Positions 14,546 through 25,969 are shown, counted from the stretch's first letter. The stretch is 64,000 nucleotides of DNA from Trichuris trichiura (GCA_037903355.1 JBAJFE010000004.1:5564001-5628000); one strand, 5' to 3'. Notes: generated from the sequence alone by a model not told the origin. Numbers and translations are program-made.

Positions 14546-16288
14546 TCAAACGTTGTAGCGGGTGCGGCATTCTTTCAGGACTTGATTGAAACCTTCGCAC
14601 AGACTAAGGTCGTTGTTTTTAGCGCACTCTAAGAACTGTTGGAGCTCGAATTCGCACGGTTTCTGCAGCGTTGCCGCCATGGGCTGATTCGGGACTTGCT
14701 GCTGCACTGGTTCAGCATCTACCATCGGTCCTTTGTCGCCAATTAAAGCGTTACCCAATGCATGTCCCTAAAATTTTACTTTGTCATGCAACATAATTTG
14801 CATGAAAAGGACCACGTAAGCAAACTTACAACTGCGGAACCAATGGCAACACCGCCAGCCGTAGCAGCCATTTGCCCAAGCAACCCAGGTCCTTGCTGAG
14901 GTTGCTGAGGAGCTGGTGGTGGAGGAGCTGGCCGGGCAGCAGGCCGACGTGGAGGAGCACTTGATCTGAAATCAAACAGCAGTGCTCACCTGCTACAATA
15001 CACAACTCTAACTTCAGCTACAGACCAAATTGTGAACTTGCTACGATAAAGAAGAGGTAAAAAGTGTTTTAATACATACAGAATTTTATTCCTCACCAAA
15101 ACTACTTGCATTTACGACCTCAAATCAAAAGGATTTCAGAAAAAGTATAATCTCATCATCAGAAAGCAAACAGAGAGAACGTGGTTTTTTCTAGGACAAA
15201 GCAGTCTATAGTCAGGTCTTCTCACTACTACCCAACAGCATCTAAAGCCCTCACAAACTGATCTGACAAGGTAGGTGACAAACCTTTGTGATTGCAGTAC
15301 ATTCAGTTCGCGTCAGAAACAGTCTACCTTGTACAAGACAAGGTCTGACGACATATATACTTCATGGGTAAGCCCAAGTATCTCGAACTGTACGGACCCC
15401 TACCCCCAAAGGCTTACTTAGTCTTCCTGAAGCCGGTATTTAGAGCATTAACAGCGTAATACCTAAATTGTGTTCAAAGCTTGTCTATAATCAAGCCCCT
15501 TACGAACATGAGAATGACTTTTAATAAGAACTGTTCAAAAATCTAAGCTAATAAATGTTTACCAACAATCAAATTGGTTGTGAAACTATCTTCAGCATTC
15601 GCAGATTTCCTGGATGTTAATGGGTTCACACTGTTAACTACACAAAGATAATTCTGCAACGTTGTAAAGGCAGAGTTCGGACACACCAAAAAACGAGAGA
15701 GATGGAACGATACCTTCAGGCATAAAGCCAAGTTGGCAAAACGTTAGGAAGACGTAGCTTACCAGCTTTAGTCAAAAGAAAACATGTTAAACGATTGATA
15801 GCGTTCACGGTTTTAAGCCTCTTAAAACTATACTATCAATAGAAGTTTACTTTCTGGTCAAAAGCCTTGCAAAAAAGGCAGCTCGTTAACACTAAACTCA
15901 GTAATGTGGTTTTCACAGAACTGGTCTCATTCTTAAGCACAAATGAATAAAGCTCAGCAAACATGTCGTTTAGAAATTGGCAATACACACGAGTTGCAGG
16001 CTGTCAGTTAACATCATTTGACGGCGCCTTTTAAGAAGATGGTCGTTTATCAACGAACAGTGGCCAGTGAGCTTAAATGTAAGTGCAATTTCATATCTTC
16101 ATCGCCTTTAGACAAAAGGCAGATATGGCCCACCAAAACTCAAGTTATATTAATGAGCTAGAAGCTGTAATGGGCATGATCGCGTAGTCTTAAGGCATAA
16201 CTAATTTTATAGAATGGGACACATCACGAACTAGTCAGTGGAAGACGCAAAAATTTGTCACTCACCGACCAACCCTTCGACGAGGCAT
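14546..16288 (-). CDS. CHCHD2: CHCHD2/CHCHD10-like mitochondrial CX9C protein
   Basis: Small intermembrane-space protein with twin CX9C motifs, imported through the MIA40 route and linked in animals to respiratory function and MICOS. Minus-strand exons: 16266-16288 (MPRRRVG and two bases), 14830-14965, 14546-14767; total 126 codons plus stop. After the basic start come a Pro/Ala/Gln-rich stretch, the conserved hydrophobic helix QMAATAGGVAIGSAVGHALG, and the CHCH domain with CEFELQQFLEC and CEGFNQVLKEC, each C-X9-C. The 23-nt first exon lies 1.3 kb upstream; it was found by its MPRRR start, a GTGAGT donor and exact phase. The C-terminus TRYNV is close to family length. CHCHD2 and CHCHD10 are not separable here. 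Confidence 0.88.
14966..16265 (-). other. Intron 1 of the CHCHD2-like gene
   Basis: A 1.3-kb GT-AG intron between the short first exon and the Pro-rich exon. No conserved element is recognised in it; the ORF at 15543-15731 looks random. Confidence 0.6.
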
Positions 16289-16903
16289 CTCAACAAACGA
16301 GGAACAACTCACTAACTTTCTACAGTATAAAAACAGTGTGCATGTATTAAACGACAGTAACTGATTTGTGACGAGTCATGTCTGCAGGTACATTTTCCGA
16401 AGGTGTTTTTTTATCTACACTTTTGCGAAAAAATTAACTCGTTCTGTGGTCACAAAAACTGCTTTTTTGCACAGTTCATTAGCACAGGAAGCCTGCAAAA
16501 TAAACGCATCTCTTTCTGGGTTTGAAGGAGACGCTTGCACGAGTCTTTCCAATAAAAACAGCAGCTGCTTATGCAATGCAAAAGATTTTTGAAACACAAA
16601 ATCGAGCAGTTGAACTTTCGTGGCAAGCTAACGGAATACCTTTGTATAGCGTGAATACATCCTGCAGCGAGCTGTAAGTTTCTTACGGTAACATAATACC
16701 TCAGTTCCAAAAAACGCAACTACGAATTCTTTTCGCGTAAGTCAGTGATTTTTGGGCAATATTAATACGTTTAGGGGTCTTAACCAACGCTAGTGACCTA
16801 TTTACATTTAAAATAAATAAGTTCATTCCCCTTTAAGATTCGTGAATGTTGCACTTTACCGACTTAACGCGTTCACTGTTGAAGCACGCAACCTAGTTTG
16901 TTA
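16289..16903. other. Intergenic region upstream of the CHCHD2-like gene
   Basis: Must contain the CHCHD2-like promoter on the minus strand. Overlapping ORFs on both strands (16368-16719) have no family resemblance and look like chance. Confidence 0.35.
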
Positions 16904-18747
16904 AAAATGCAATATAGAAAAATATCTTTATTACGGATTCTCTCCCGTTGTGAAGTAAAACAAAAAGATTTTTCTTTTCTTCCGGAGCTTTCGGGTCTTT
17001 CGCGACCCGTCTTCAGCGGTGAGATTATGTGTAGTACGTGGGGTACCATTCATCTTCCATCGCTTTCCGTGGTTTTAAAACGAGAGTTTAAAGATTTTAA
17101 AGTTTTTCCTTCTTTGTCTGTCAGCTGCCATTTCCTTATTCCTGTATTCTTGTAGGGAATTTGTCCGTGTATTTAGGCGAGCTTCTAGTTTTTTCTTCCA
17201 TTTTTAACCATTTGTTCCAAAAAAATGTTAGTGATTTAAACCTTTTCTCCAATATATGTCCCATCTGATTTATAGTATGTCCAGTTTTGCATTTTGCGTG
17301 TCATCTGCCAAGGGAGCAGCAGTTGTGGAGTGTAATGATATTGCTCCATAAATCACTGATGTCTGCTCCTTGATCACGGTTGAAGGTCATATTGTTTCTA
17401 ATATACAGCGCTTCCTTAAGTTTCCGTAGCCGTAAGTTACTTTCGTAGCACAGGGTTCTTGGGTGAAGCGGTCGTTTGCAATTTACGGCATGTTCTACCA
17501 CAGCTGAAGCTTCAATTGCTTTTTCCATCGTTTTTATTGGGTTCAAAATCGGTCTTCCACGGCGAGGTATTGGGGTGTGCCTGTTGTGGAGGCTACTTTT
17601 TGCGTTGTTGTAACTGTTTAGTTTCTTTACGTATTCTTTGAATCTGTGTTCTAAAGTGTTACCTGTTTCGCCAATGTAAACTGCTGAACAGGAACATTCG
17701 ACCGCGTAGATAAGACCTGTTTTTTCGTTTGTGGGAATTTTTCTTTTGTCCGTACGGAGAATTGATCTGAGATTGGGAAAATTTTTGAAAAAGACTCTGA
17801 AGCCCAATCTTTTGCCCAGCTGAATAAACTTTTCGCCTAGTCCTGCCACGTATGGAACAACTAAACGTGGATTTTGTGAGATGTTAGTTTCGGGAGATTC
17901 ACGTTTGTGTAGCTTGTACTTGAATACTTGGTCGATGAAGGATTTAGGGTAATGATTTTTGTAGACGACTTTCCTAATATAGTTAAGTTCCGGTTGTAGA
18001 TATTGAGGGTCACATATATTGACTGCCCTATCGACCATTCCGGAGAGGATTCCACGCATTACTGATCGTGGATGATGTGAGTAGAAGCTGAGATATTGTT
18101 CAGTCTGCGTCGGTTTTTTATAGACTCTGGTTTTAAGCCCTTCATTTGTGCGAATAATAAGCACATCTAGAAAGGGAAGACTTTTGTTTTCTTCTTTTTC
18201 CATGGTGAAGACTATCTGGTTTGGGCGCATGTTGTTGAGGAATTGTAGAAATTGTTCTTCTTTTCCGGCCTTGATAATTACAAAGATATCGTCCACATAT
18301 CTTTTGAAGAGGAGTGGGGCGATTTGTCTGTCTACGTTTTCGAAAATTCTTCTCTCAAGGTTTCCCATAAAAACTTCTGCTAAGACTGGGGATAAAGAAC
18401 TGCCCATTGGGACTCCGCTGGATTGTTTGTAGTATTTGTTGTCAAAGGTAAAGTAATTGCCATCTTGCATGCAAAAAGAAACCAGCTTGATAATGTGAAA
18501 GGGATTTAACTTTGTTCTGCTGGGTAGACTTGTATCTGCATTGAGGAGGCTGTACAACATCTCCAATGTGTCTGGCACTGGAATGCTCGGGAATAAATCT
18601 TTTACATCGTAACTGACTAGAATCTCATCGGGTTTTAAGTGATGATTTCGTATTTCATTGAGGAAAGATTTGCTATTTTTGACGAAAGAGGGTTCTTTGC
18701 CGGTAAAGGGTTTGATGATCTTTTTCATGTTTTCAAAATGCAATATA
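16904..18747 (-). mobile_element. 5'-truncated Penelope-like element with 13-bp target duplication
   Basis: AAAATGCAATATA occurs at 16904-16916 and 18735-18747 and brackets an insertion of 1818 bp on the minus strand. The 3' end (low coordinates) has TTTATTACGG and the hairpin CCGGAGCTTTCGGGTC...CAGCGG shared with the foldback elements. The 5' end is truncated inside the RT coding region: the first codons of the open frame (HFEN) derive from the target repeat. The copy is young, since both the ORF and the target repeats are intact. Confidence 0.88.
17301..18728 (-). CDS. PLE reverse transcriptase with C-terminal GIY-YIG endonuclease (5'-truncated)
   Basis: Reverse transcriptase of the Penelope class fused to a GIY-YIG endonuclease, used for target-primed insertion. 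Counting from the first codon of the 480-codon open frame: RT motif A SYDVKDLFPSIP (44-55), motif B GVPMGSSLSPVLAEVFM (110-126), catalytic YVDD (149-152), LPFLDVL (189-195). The GIY-YIG domain follows: LIYAVECSCSAVYIGET (344-360) with EHRF (365-368), and a catalytic-type glutamate in KEALYIRNN (443-451). No stop or frameshift is seen. The N-terminal RT fingers and any upstream domain are missing because the copy is 5'-truncated; the first in-element ATG gives MKKIIKPF. Not expected to be autonomous. Confidence 0.9.
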   Translation of the reverse strand: MKKIIKPFTGKEPSFVKNSKSFLNEIRNHHLKPDEILVSYDVKDLFPSIPVPDTLEMLYSLLNADTSLPSRTKLNPFHIIKLVSFCMQDGNYFTFDNKYYKQSSGVPMGSSLSPVLAEVFMGNLERRIFENVDRQIAPLLFKRYVDDIFVIIKAGKEEQFLQFLNNMRPNQIVFTMEKEENKSLPFLDVLIIRTNEGLKTRVYKKPTQTEQYLSFYSHHPRSVMRGILSGMVDRAVNICDPQYLQPELNYIRKVVYKNHYPKSFIDQVFKYKLHKRESPETNISQNPRLVVPYVAGLGEKFIQLGKRLGFRVFFKNFPNLRSILRTDKRKIPTNEKTGLIYAVECSCSAVYIGETGNTLEHRFKEYVKKLNSYNNAKSSLHNRHTPIPRRGRPILNPIKTMEKAIEASAVVEHAVNCKRPLHPRTLCYESNLRLRKLKEALYIRNNMTFNRDQGADISDLWSNIITLHNCCSLGR

Positions 18748-18855
18748 AAACTATTTGATTCTGATTAAATAATTCCCAGCGTTTTGTGGACGTTAATTCG
18801 CCTGCTATTTGCTTTAGGTCTCGGTGAACGGAAACTTTTTCGATCGGAATTAGAG

Positions 18856-19332
18856 ATGAGCGCCACGTCTGTGTCCTGCGAAGACATTTTGAACTTCCCA
18901 ATGCGCAAACTGTTCTGCTGCGAGCTGAGCTATGTTCGGTTCGACGGAGCTTTGAACTCGTGGACCATCAGAGTGGATGGAAAAACGTTTCAAGTGTATC
19001 TGGTCTGGCTGCAAGGTTCCTTGTCTGTATTCAATGATGACGATCAGACCAGTCCTGCTACAAACGTGTTTTTTACTGACATGACTGGCAGCGTGCGTGT
19101 AATCATTCCTTATGTTCTGAAAAATGCCGTTTCGAACTTACCAGCAGAAAATTATTGTTCCATGGTATGTGAGGTAGTTGATGTGGAAAGTGCTGGTACC
19201 AACGTAACCGTCAAGGCTAAAAGGCTTGCTCCGCTTAATCCAGCTGATAAGGAACGTTTGGAAGAAGCGTGGGCGGTCGAAGTAGAAAAATATCACTGTT
19301 GGCTAGGATCGACTAAAGGTGTTGGTGAATAG
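18856..19332 (+). CDS. RMI2: RMI2-like OB-fold protein
   Basis: RMI2 is an OB-fold subunit of the BLM/TOP3A/RMI1 complex that dissolves double Holliday junctions. The single-exon frame encodes 158 residues, close to the roughly 147 of the human protein. Family-like features: FQVYLVWLQGSLSVF, a central strand SVRVIIPYVL, NYCSMVCEVVDVES, and the C-terminal helix LEEAWAVEVEKYHCWL, which matches the MWELEVEDLH-type end of RMI2. The ATG at 18856 is preferred; the frame is open further upstream but without ATG, and a T-rich acceptor (TATTTGCTTTAG) ends at 18817. The 13-bp target repeat of the PLE lies just 110 bp upstream, so the insertion sits at the promoter or leader. An unrelated OB-fold protein is possible but less likely. 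Confidence 0.75.
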   Translation: MSATSVSCEDILNFPMRKLFCCELSYVRFDGALNSWTIRVDGKTFQVYLVWLQGSLSVFNDDDQTSPATNVFFTDMTGSVRVIIPYVLKNAVSNLPAENYCSMVCEVVDVESAGTNVTVKAKRLAPLNPADKERLEEAWAVEVEKYHCWLGSTKGVGE

Positions 19333-19357
19333 CTTTGAATTTGTGGAAGCTCTACAG

Positions 19358-19363
19358 AATAAA
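19358..19363 (+). terminator. Polyadenylation signal of RMI2-like gene
   Basis: AATAAA lies 26 nt after the RMI2-like stop codon. Confidence 0.6.
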
Positions 19364-19559
19364 ACTTAGGCTGAATATGTTTTCCACATGCAGACGTAAG
19401 ACTTCATCCGTTTCGTCTAAAGCGAGACACAGGTGCCTTGTAAACGTTGAGTAAGTTTTTCGTCATAACTAATAAACTTTTTAATTTTAAACGGCCCAGA
19501 CCCGTACGGAAGATTGATAGCGTTTCTTTTGTAAGAAAATTTGGATTTAATGATGGACG

Positions 19560-19870
19560 GAGTTCCGGAAAGATTTAAAAAACAGAGAACAATATTAAAT
19601 GAGGAGAAAGCAAAGAAGGAAGGAAACAATTGCTGCAAGTAGATCATTTAGCTTCCTTCTTTGCTCCTCACTTAATGTCGCTCCCTGTTTTTAAGCCTTT
19701 CAGGAACATAGTTCTTTAAAGTAATTACAGTAAACAGTGGGTTGTCAACGTGCTGTCTGCCATTACTCATGCGCTGAGGACGGCAACAGACACCTCCTGA
19801 AAGCTTCGCAGAAATAAATTTAAAAAACTGCACAGGCCGAATATTTGTAATACCAATATGCATTTTCGTA
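19560..19870. repeat. Inverted repeat with PLE-like hairpin relic
   Basis: AAAGCAAAGAAGGAAG (about 19607) and its complement CTTCCTTCTTTGCT (19653) lie in imperfect arms of about 45 bp. Further right, near 19772-19811, GCGCTGAGGACGG...CTCCTGAAAGCTTCGC has the CTGANGA...GAAAGC signature of the PLE hairpins with an eroded stem. No coding capacity. Confidence 0.5.
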
Positions 19871-20018
19871 CTTCCGTTAGAAGGAGCTCCATTTTCAACG
19901 CAGTACTGACAATGCTCAACCCACTACGAACAAACCATACGTAAAGGAATTGTCTGAATCTTCCTGTTCCACGTAGGCGTACGCAAATTCATTTGCGTGT
20001 CTAACGGCTGAATAAGTA

Positions 20019-20522
20019 GCTTAGATCAGCCATTCTCAACCTTTTCTGCGCTAGACCCCCCTTGGAAGATGTCCTCAGGTGACAGACCCCCCTTTTCCTA
20101 TTGGTCGATTAATTTTTGCGTTTTTTGTATAGCAGCTAATCAGCTTTCATTGGCAACCTCTTAGGATCAAATTAATGCAGTGATACAATGCGAATATACA
20201 GTCGTCAAATCATTTGAAGAGAGCACTTGGGGTTTTTCTAAACTAACAATGAAACCACTTCATCGAGTCGAGTGAGAATTTATTCGAATCCTCTATAGAG
20301 GGATGTTGCTGACGGTTAACCAATCTTCTATAGAGGATTGGCATGAATTCTCACCCTTCCGATCTACCTAACTACGCCTGTTCCAATAAGGCCTCTCAGT
20401 CCCCCTTGACGGCCTCCTAGCCCCCTCTCCTCTGAAAAATTTTCAATTTCGGTCCCCCCCCCCTGACCCTCTCAGCCCCCCCGGGGGCCCCAGGCCCCAC
20501 GTTGAGAGTGACAGGCTTAGAT
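20019..20522. mobile_element. hAT-type non-autonomous element with 8-bp target duplication
   Basis: GCTTAGAT is repeated exactly at 20019-20026 and 20515-20522. The enclosed 488 bp begins CAGCCATTCTCAACC and ends GTTGAGAGTGACAG, imperfect inverted ends with C-rich subterminal runs. An 8-bp duplication plus CAG ends is the hallmark of hAT transposons. An internal inverted repeat (CCTCTATAGAGG area, 20290-20340) is present. No transposase. Confidence 0.8.
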
Positions 20523-20929
20523 ACGTCATAACTCTTTTTTCAATGCAGCTTATTTGCGGCGTTTTCTCCGTTGTTGTTTATAAGTAAACAGTCTTTCTGA
20601 AGCTTTGCTCCAAACCATGATTTTCGTATACTTTACGTGTCTTCGAAAACTTGGTCTCTAAAGGGATAAAATTTTATGTTGAGTTGAAATACGGCAAAAT
20701 CCGTTGAACGTTAAACTTTTAATTAAAAAAAAGCAGCAAAGAGCTAAGCTGTTCCGTCCTTAGCGCTAAAACGTTTTGGTGGTAACCGTCAGCGGTGGAC
20801 CGACGGCGTTAGTAGTGGTCGCTAACGAAAGGAGCTGAAAAGGTCAACAAAAGGTAGCTCAGTGGATGGCTGACCAGGTAGCACTGATCTCTACCCTTAT
20901 TGCCTCTTTGAGTTTCCTTAGTCTGAAGA

Positions 20930-22560
20930 AAGATTCGTAGCATATCCTTGTGATGGTGACCTGCTCATCCGGACGAGTTCATGTAACCACGTGTTCTACA
21001 ACGGCTGAAGAGCTCACTGCTTTTTCCATGACCTTTGTCGGGTCTTTCTTTTGCGGATGTCCTTTTGTGACCACAGCCTCACTTCAGTGCCGCTTTTTCA
21101 GCTGTTCTGCATGCAGTAATCGCTGTCCAGTGTTGGTGAAACCTGTGCGCCACAGTGTGCGCTGTTTCGCCAATGCAGGTACCCTCGCAGCCCCTCCTAA
21201 CGTTGTAGACTGCTCTGGGCTTTTCCTCAGCGGTGAACTTCACTTTGTCGTCTGACAGTAGTACAGATCTCAAATCTGTCGAGCTTTTAAAAAATACCGC
21301 AACGCCGTAAGTCTTAAAAATTCTTCGAATCTTGTGCTCAGTGCCCAGGAAATAAGGCAAACTATTCTGGCTTGCTGCCGTTCTTCTTAGTTAATACGTG
21401 TTGTTTGGTACTGTGCAGGTCTTAACCGTCTGTTTATTTAAAGGTCGGTTAACCTAGTGGAGTAGTCATTGCAGCGTAGAGTCCGCCGAATGTCGCTGAG
21501 CTCTTCGCTTAGGTGCTCTGCGCTACACAGAATAACCGTGCGATCAACTATACCTGCGATCATGCCTATTTTGACGCTCATCAGGTGGTATGGAGTAGAA
21601 ATTGAGATATTTCTCAGAGTGAGTGGGTTTCTTGTAAACCGTAATTCTTAAGTGGTTTTTTCTCCTTATCAGAAGGACATCTAGAAACGGAAGCTTTTTC
21701 ACTGATTCATCTTCCATCGTGAATGAAATCTATTGCCCGAAAAAGCAACTCAGATGTTTAAAGAGTGACTGTTCTTTCTTTTCCCTTCTTAATAAGACAA
21801 AAAATGTCGTCCACGAACCTTTTAAATAACTTGCGATAGCAGCTGCTGATACCGGCGGAAAAGGTCCTGACCTCGAGATGTTCCATGAAAACTTCAGTAA
21901 GGGTCGGAGAAAGGAGGCTTTCCATAGGAGCTCCTTTAGTCTGGGAGAAGTATGATCCTTTCCAACGAAAATAAGCACCCTGTGTCCATGCAGAACTGTA
22001 CCAACTCTGTGAGATGCTGAGGATTAAGTTTAGTGCGTTCATGCAAGGAATGGTCAACGCCTCATACATAATCTTGTGCATGTAGTCCATTAGCAGGCTG
22101 GTAAACAAATCCTTTACGTCCAGATCTTTTCCCAGGTTGATCTTTTTGACTTGTCTTGTGAAGGTCGTTGAAATGTTCATGTTCGAACTCATGTGTCCTG
22201 TCTTGCCAACTGAATGCACAGATTACTGGCGACACTTTTCATGCCGGCTACCATAGGTCTCAATGGCACGCGGTCCTTATGCATTTTGGGTAGGTAGAAC
22301 AACTGTGGGCATGTGAAGTTAGGACTATGGCGCAACCGTTAGGCAGTGATTAACATGTGTAGGTCTCTTGCCTCCTGAAACAAATCGTTGAGCTTTCCGA
22401 CCAGGGACTTACGCACATTTTCGCTAGAGTTCTGTCCTATTGCAACGTAGATTCCACTGCGCCGTAAGTTTTCCACTTCGTTGTCGTTTCCGGATGCTTC
22501 GAGTTCTATATGTGGAGTAATAAACTAGCAACCTTTGAAATTCACGCAGTCGATATTCGA
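20930..22560 (-). pseudogene. Decayed Penelope-like element (RT and GIY-YIG remnants)
   Basis: A second, diverged PLE on the minus strand. Remnants include LDVKDLFTSLL (motif A), PMESLLSPTLTEVFMEHLE (motif B), KRFVDDIFCLIKKGKE (motif C) in 21758-22219, and CEGTCIGETAHTVAHRF (GIY-YIG) in 21079-21360, with frameshifts and stops between them. The order along the strand is that of the intact copy at 17.3-18.7 kb, but sequence identity is low, so it is an older insertion of a related family. Confidence 0.8.
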
Positions 22561-25500
22561 GCTCTTTAGCTTCGTTTTATTCACTTTTAAGGAAAATATC
22601 CGGAGAAGAGAGACTTCCGTCGACGGAAGGAAACTTCCGGAATCCCATTTACGATAAAATCTTAGAGTGTAATCAATGCTTATTGACAACTACATATTCC
22701 GCTGCTGATAAGGTTTTTGTTGTTCGTTTTCTACATGCTGCCCAAATAGGATATTTAGTCAATTAGGAAAATAGTCCGGTCGGTTTGTCGTATGGAAAGA
22801 TTGAACGTGGCAGTTAGTGGGAATTTTGTTTTCTACGTTCCAATCGTCTTAGGGTAATGGAAAGTTGTAAAGCTAATCCCTACACAGTTACCTCAACGCC
22901 TTGTTAAAATTCTAGAACAGTAAACGGAATCTGTTAGCATTCAACGCAACTTTCCAGATTGTCAAGCTTCCATGTTGAACATTGGCAGAGTTGGTTGACG
23001 CCTCATAGCAAAGGCCAACTGTCACCTGCTTTAGGGATTTTTTCAATTCTTCGCTCTTTGCTTTTTTTACGACTATCACGTTTAGTAAAGTAGGCATACA
23101 GTGGCTTACCTTCGCTTTGTGGCAGCCATACTTTTTTTTAAAGATGGATGTTCTGTAACGGAAATTCTTTCTTATAAAGGTCTTCTACGACTTCCTCCCG
23201 TTTGTCCTCGAAGTGAGTTTCTGTAAAGAAACCGGAACAACTGCTATATAAACTGATGGATGAACGATTATGAAGTAAAAGGTACAGAACGCAACAATCT
23301 CTACTCGAAGCTTTTGGAATGCTAATAGTTTCCTCTTGAGCGAGATGAAAGAGACCATTCTATTTAGGGTAATTATCGTTGGTGCAAAATGTTTGCTTTC
23401 TTGTCAGCTCTTGCGAAGGCGAAAACGTGACAATAGAAACGATCTGTTGCAACGCCAATATTGAAGCATGCATAAATTGCTTTTCCAATGTTTCTTAAAA
23501 ACTTCTGTCAGTGAAAGTTGGAGAATGGTAACGTTAATTGTTATCTAATCAACTAAAACATCATAAAACAGTTCAAGGTCCTTTAGCTGTTGATGAATGA
23601 GAACCTGCCAGTAAACGAAGGGAAGAACTATACGATGAGTCATACTAGAGCGCACAATTCAGCATCTGTAATAAGTCATTCGCAATTTACAGTAAAGTAC
23701 AGCCTGTTTCCTTTCATTTCACAACTCTTTCTCGATGAGAAGTTACAGCTACAAAGGTGGAGCAACTGTTAGCGTGAATGCTTTGCAAGAAGTTTCACGC
23801 CACGTAAATGAGGCTTAGCCATCAGTACGACATATACTTAGGCAATCCATTCTTTTAAACAAGCAATGGTGTTGAAAGGGCCTATAAATAGGTTGTTCAG
23901 GAAAGATCCGCCAGCATTCCAAATGTTTAACAACGAAATTGAGAAATGAAGCAATGCGACCAACGTAAATCCTTATTAAATTCCTTTGAGAGGGCGTACG
24001 TCTTGCAAGGACACCACACGTGCGAAAAGTTCCATTTCCTATCCTCTTGCTACCTGCATTTTAAATATTTACTGTACAATCGTCGCTAGGTCTTGATAAC
24101 CATTGTGTTCGCACCGATTTTTGGCCTAGCATTGTAAGTACGCAGTTTCAATTGTTTTAAGTCGTTTTGTTCTAAGCGTCAACATTTTGTCTTTGAATAA
24201 TCCGTTTGGACTTTAAGTGTTATTCAACTGATTCTTTGAACTTTAACCGCTGGCCGAACTTCACTCTTGAAGTATTATCGACAGCTGTTGCTGCCACGTA
24301 GCTAAGGTAAACGTGGTCTTGTTTAATGATTTCTCAGTTCCAAGAGCACTTTTTGTAAATATAACGAGTAATCAGTATCGAGATTAGTTCTTCGCCACGC
24401 TAGTCGATATTGTTTTGTTCTTGTCAGATAGTGTTCGCCCGTTCATGATATTACGTAAGTATAGTTAAGATATCAAATCCGTCTAATGATTGATAGAGCA
24501 GTTGGTCAGTAGCAGTGATTGAACGCATAATCTTTATTAGCGTTGAAAACGGAGCCCAGATCGGCTCGGAGAACCCCGCTATGTTGAGCTGTGTTTTCTG
24601 TGTTCAAATAAATGGTTTTCAATGTCAATGAAAGGAGGTGAAATAACAGCGATGTAAAAAAAGGCGACAGCAAGTTGACAAGGTGCTGTATCCTTCGAGT
24701 TGCCCACAGTATTTTTCTTCTTTGTCGTCGCTGTTCATCCGTTCATTCTTTGTGAGTACGCTGTTCAGTCTGAAGAATTATTAACAACAAAGACAAGTTC
24801 AAACTATTTTAGAAACGTGTTAGTTTTACAGCAGTAGATATTTTGGGGTTCGAATAGGCAGCTATAAATCTTGCGTACTCTATTGAAGCCTTGTTATCAT
24901 TAGTATGTCGTATGTGACACTCGTGTTACAGTGACTTGTCAAGTTAGTGTTACGAGGCTCACAAAGTATTTGCCTGTTTTGGTTTCCTGAGAAGTAGAGA
25001 AAATTTGTGGCATGGTTTATAGAAAAACTTGTCTTCCTTGGCTCACAAAACCCCAGACTTATTTATAATCGCATTGGCTGGCATTGCTCGTTAAATTTTC
25101 GTAACGTTCATGAAGCTTTGTGATGAGTAGTAGTACAGTGGTCAGCTTGCCAGTTTTAACCTTAGCGTGATTTGTACGCCATGAGTAATTGTCGACCTTA
25201 CGCAAAGGTTACCTCAATGTTTGGAATGTTATTTTTGCCTGCACAAGTTGTTTAGTCACAGTTCGGTAGAAGTTTCGATTAAATCATGCGGTCTACTAAA
25301 CTCTTTTCTTTGTCCGTGCACTTTACAAGGTTAAGAATAATGCCTGAGTGGCTGTAAACTCGATAGCGTTCAACCTTGGCCCGGCTACTTTGAACAGTCC
25401 CTATTTAAAGTAGTGTTTTGGTAGAATGACCCAAGTTTCTTCAAGAAATGGGCATGAACTCAAAATAAATAAATTGGCCGGGAGATAATGGTAGTAGCTT

Positions 25501-25969
25501 TAGTAGCGTTAAACTTTTGTTAAAGAGAAGTAGTTAGCTGAAAAGCACTGAAATCCAATTACACAACCTAAGCCGGTAACCAGTTTGGATAGAGAGGAAA
25601 ACGATAGGAAATATTACTCCTGCTTAGCCTTGAGAACTCCTGGTGGAGGAACGAAGTTACTTCTAACGAATTGTGACACTGGAATGCACAATAATCGGAA
25701 TATTATTGTAAACCCAAATAATACACGCTTTACCCGCCAATCTGAGCACTGCTCCTCTGGCAGTGTGACATTCTTTCCGCCTGAAGTTTTTACATTTAAT
25801 TTGCTTTTTCTTAAAGCTTACGTGTTCATGGTCGCTATTCTCAGTCTTTGTTGTAATACCGTTGACTAAACCGGTGCCAGTAAATTTTATTGTCAATTCA
25901 TTGCGTGGCGTAACTTTCTTCTAGTTTTCATAGTCTTTCGTGAGAACTGTACTAATCTACGTTTTTGTA
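22561..25969. other. Non-coding interval
   Basis: No gene is recognised; ORFs at 22912-23097, 23590-23772 and 25585-25896 are short and family-less. It should include the upstream control region of the lamin gene at its right end. Confidence 0.35.

Noticed and set aside
16980..17030. Calling the PLE hairpin a bona fide hammerhead ribozyme
   Set aside because: CTGANGA and GAAA are present, but helix II closes with C where G is usual, and I could not place a helix III and UH cleavage site. It is kept as a finding, not annotated as a ribozyme.
18729..18743. Start of the PLE frame at its first open codons (HFEN before MKK)
   Set aside because: These codons come from the target-site duplication and flank, not from the element, so they are not native PLE coding sequence.
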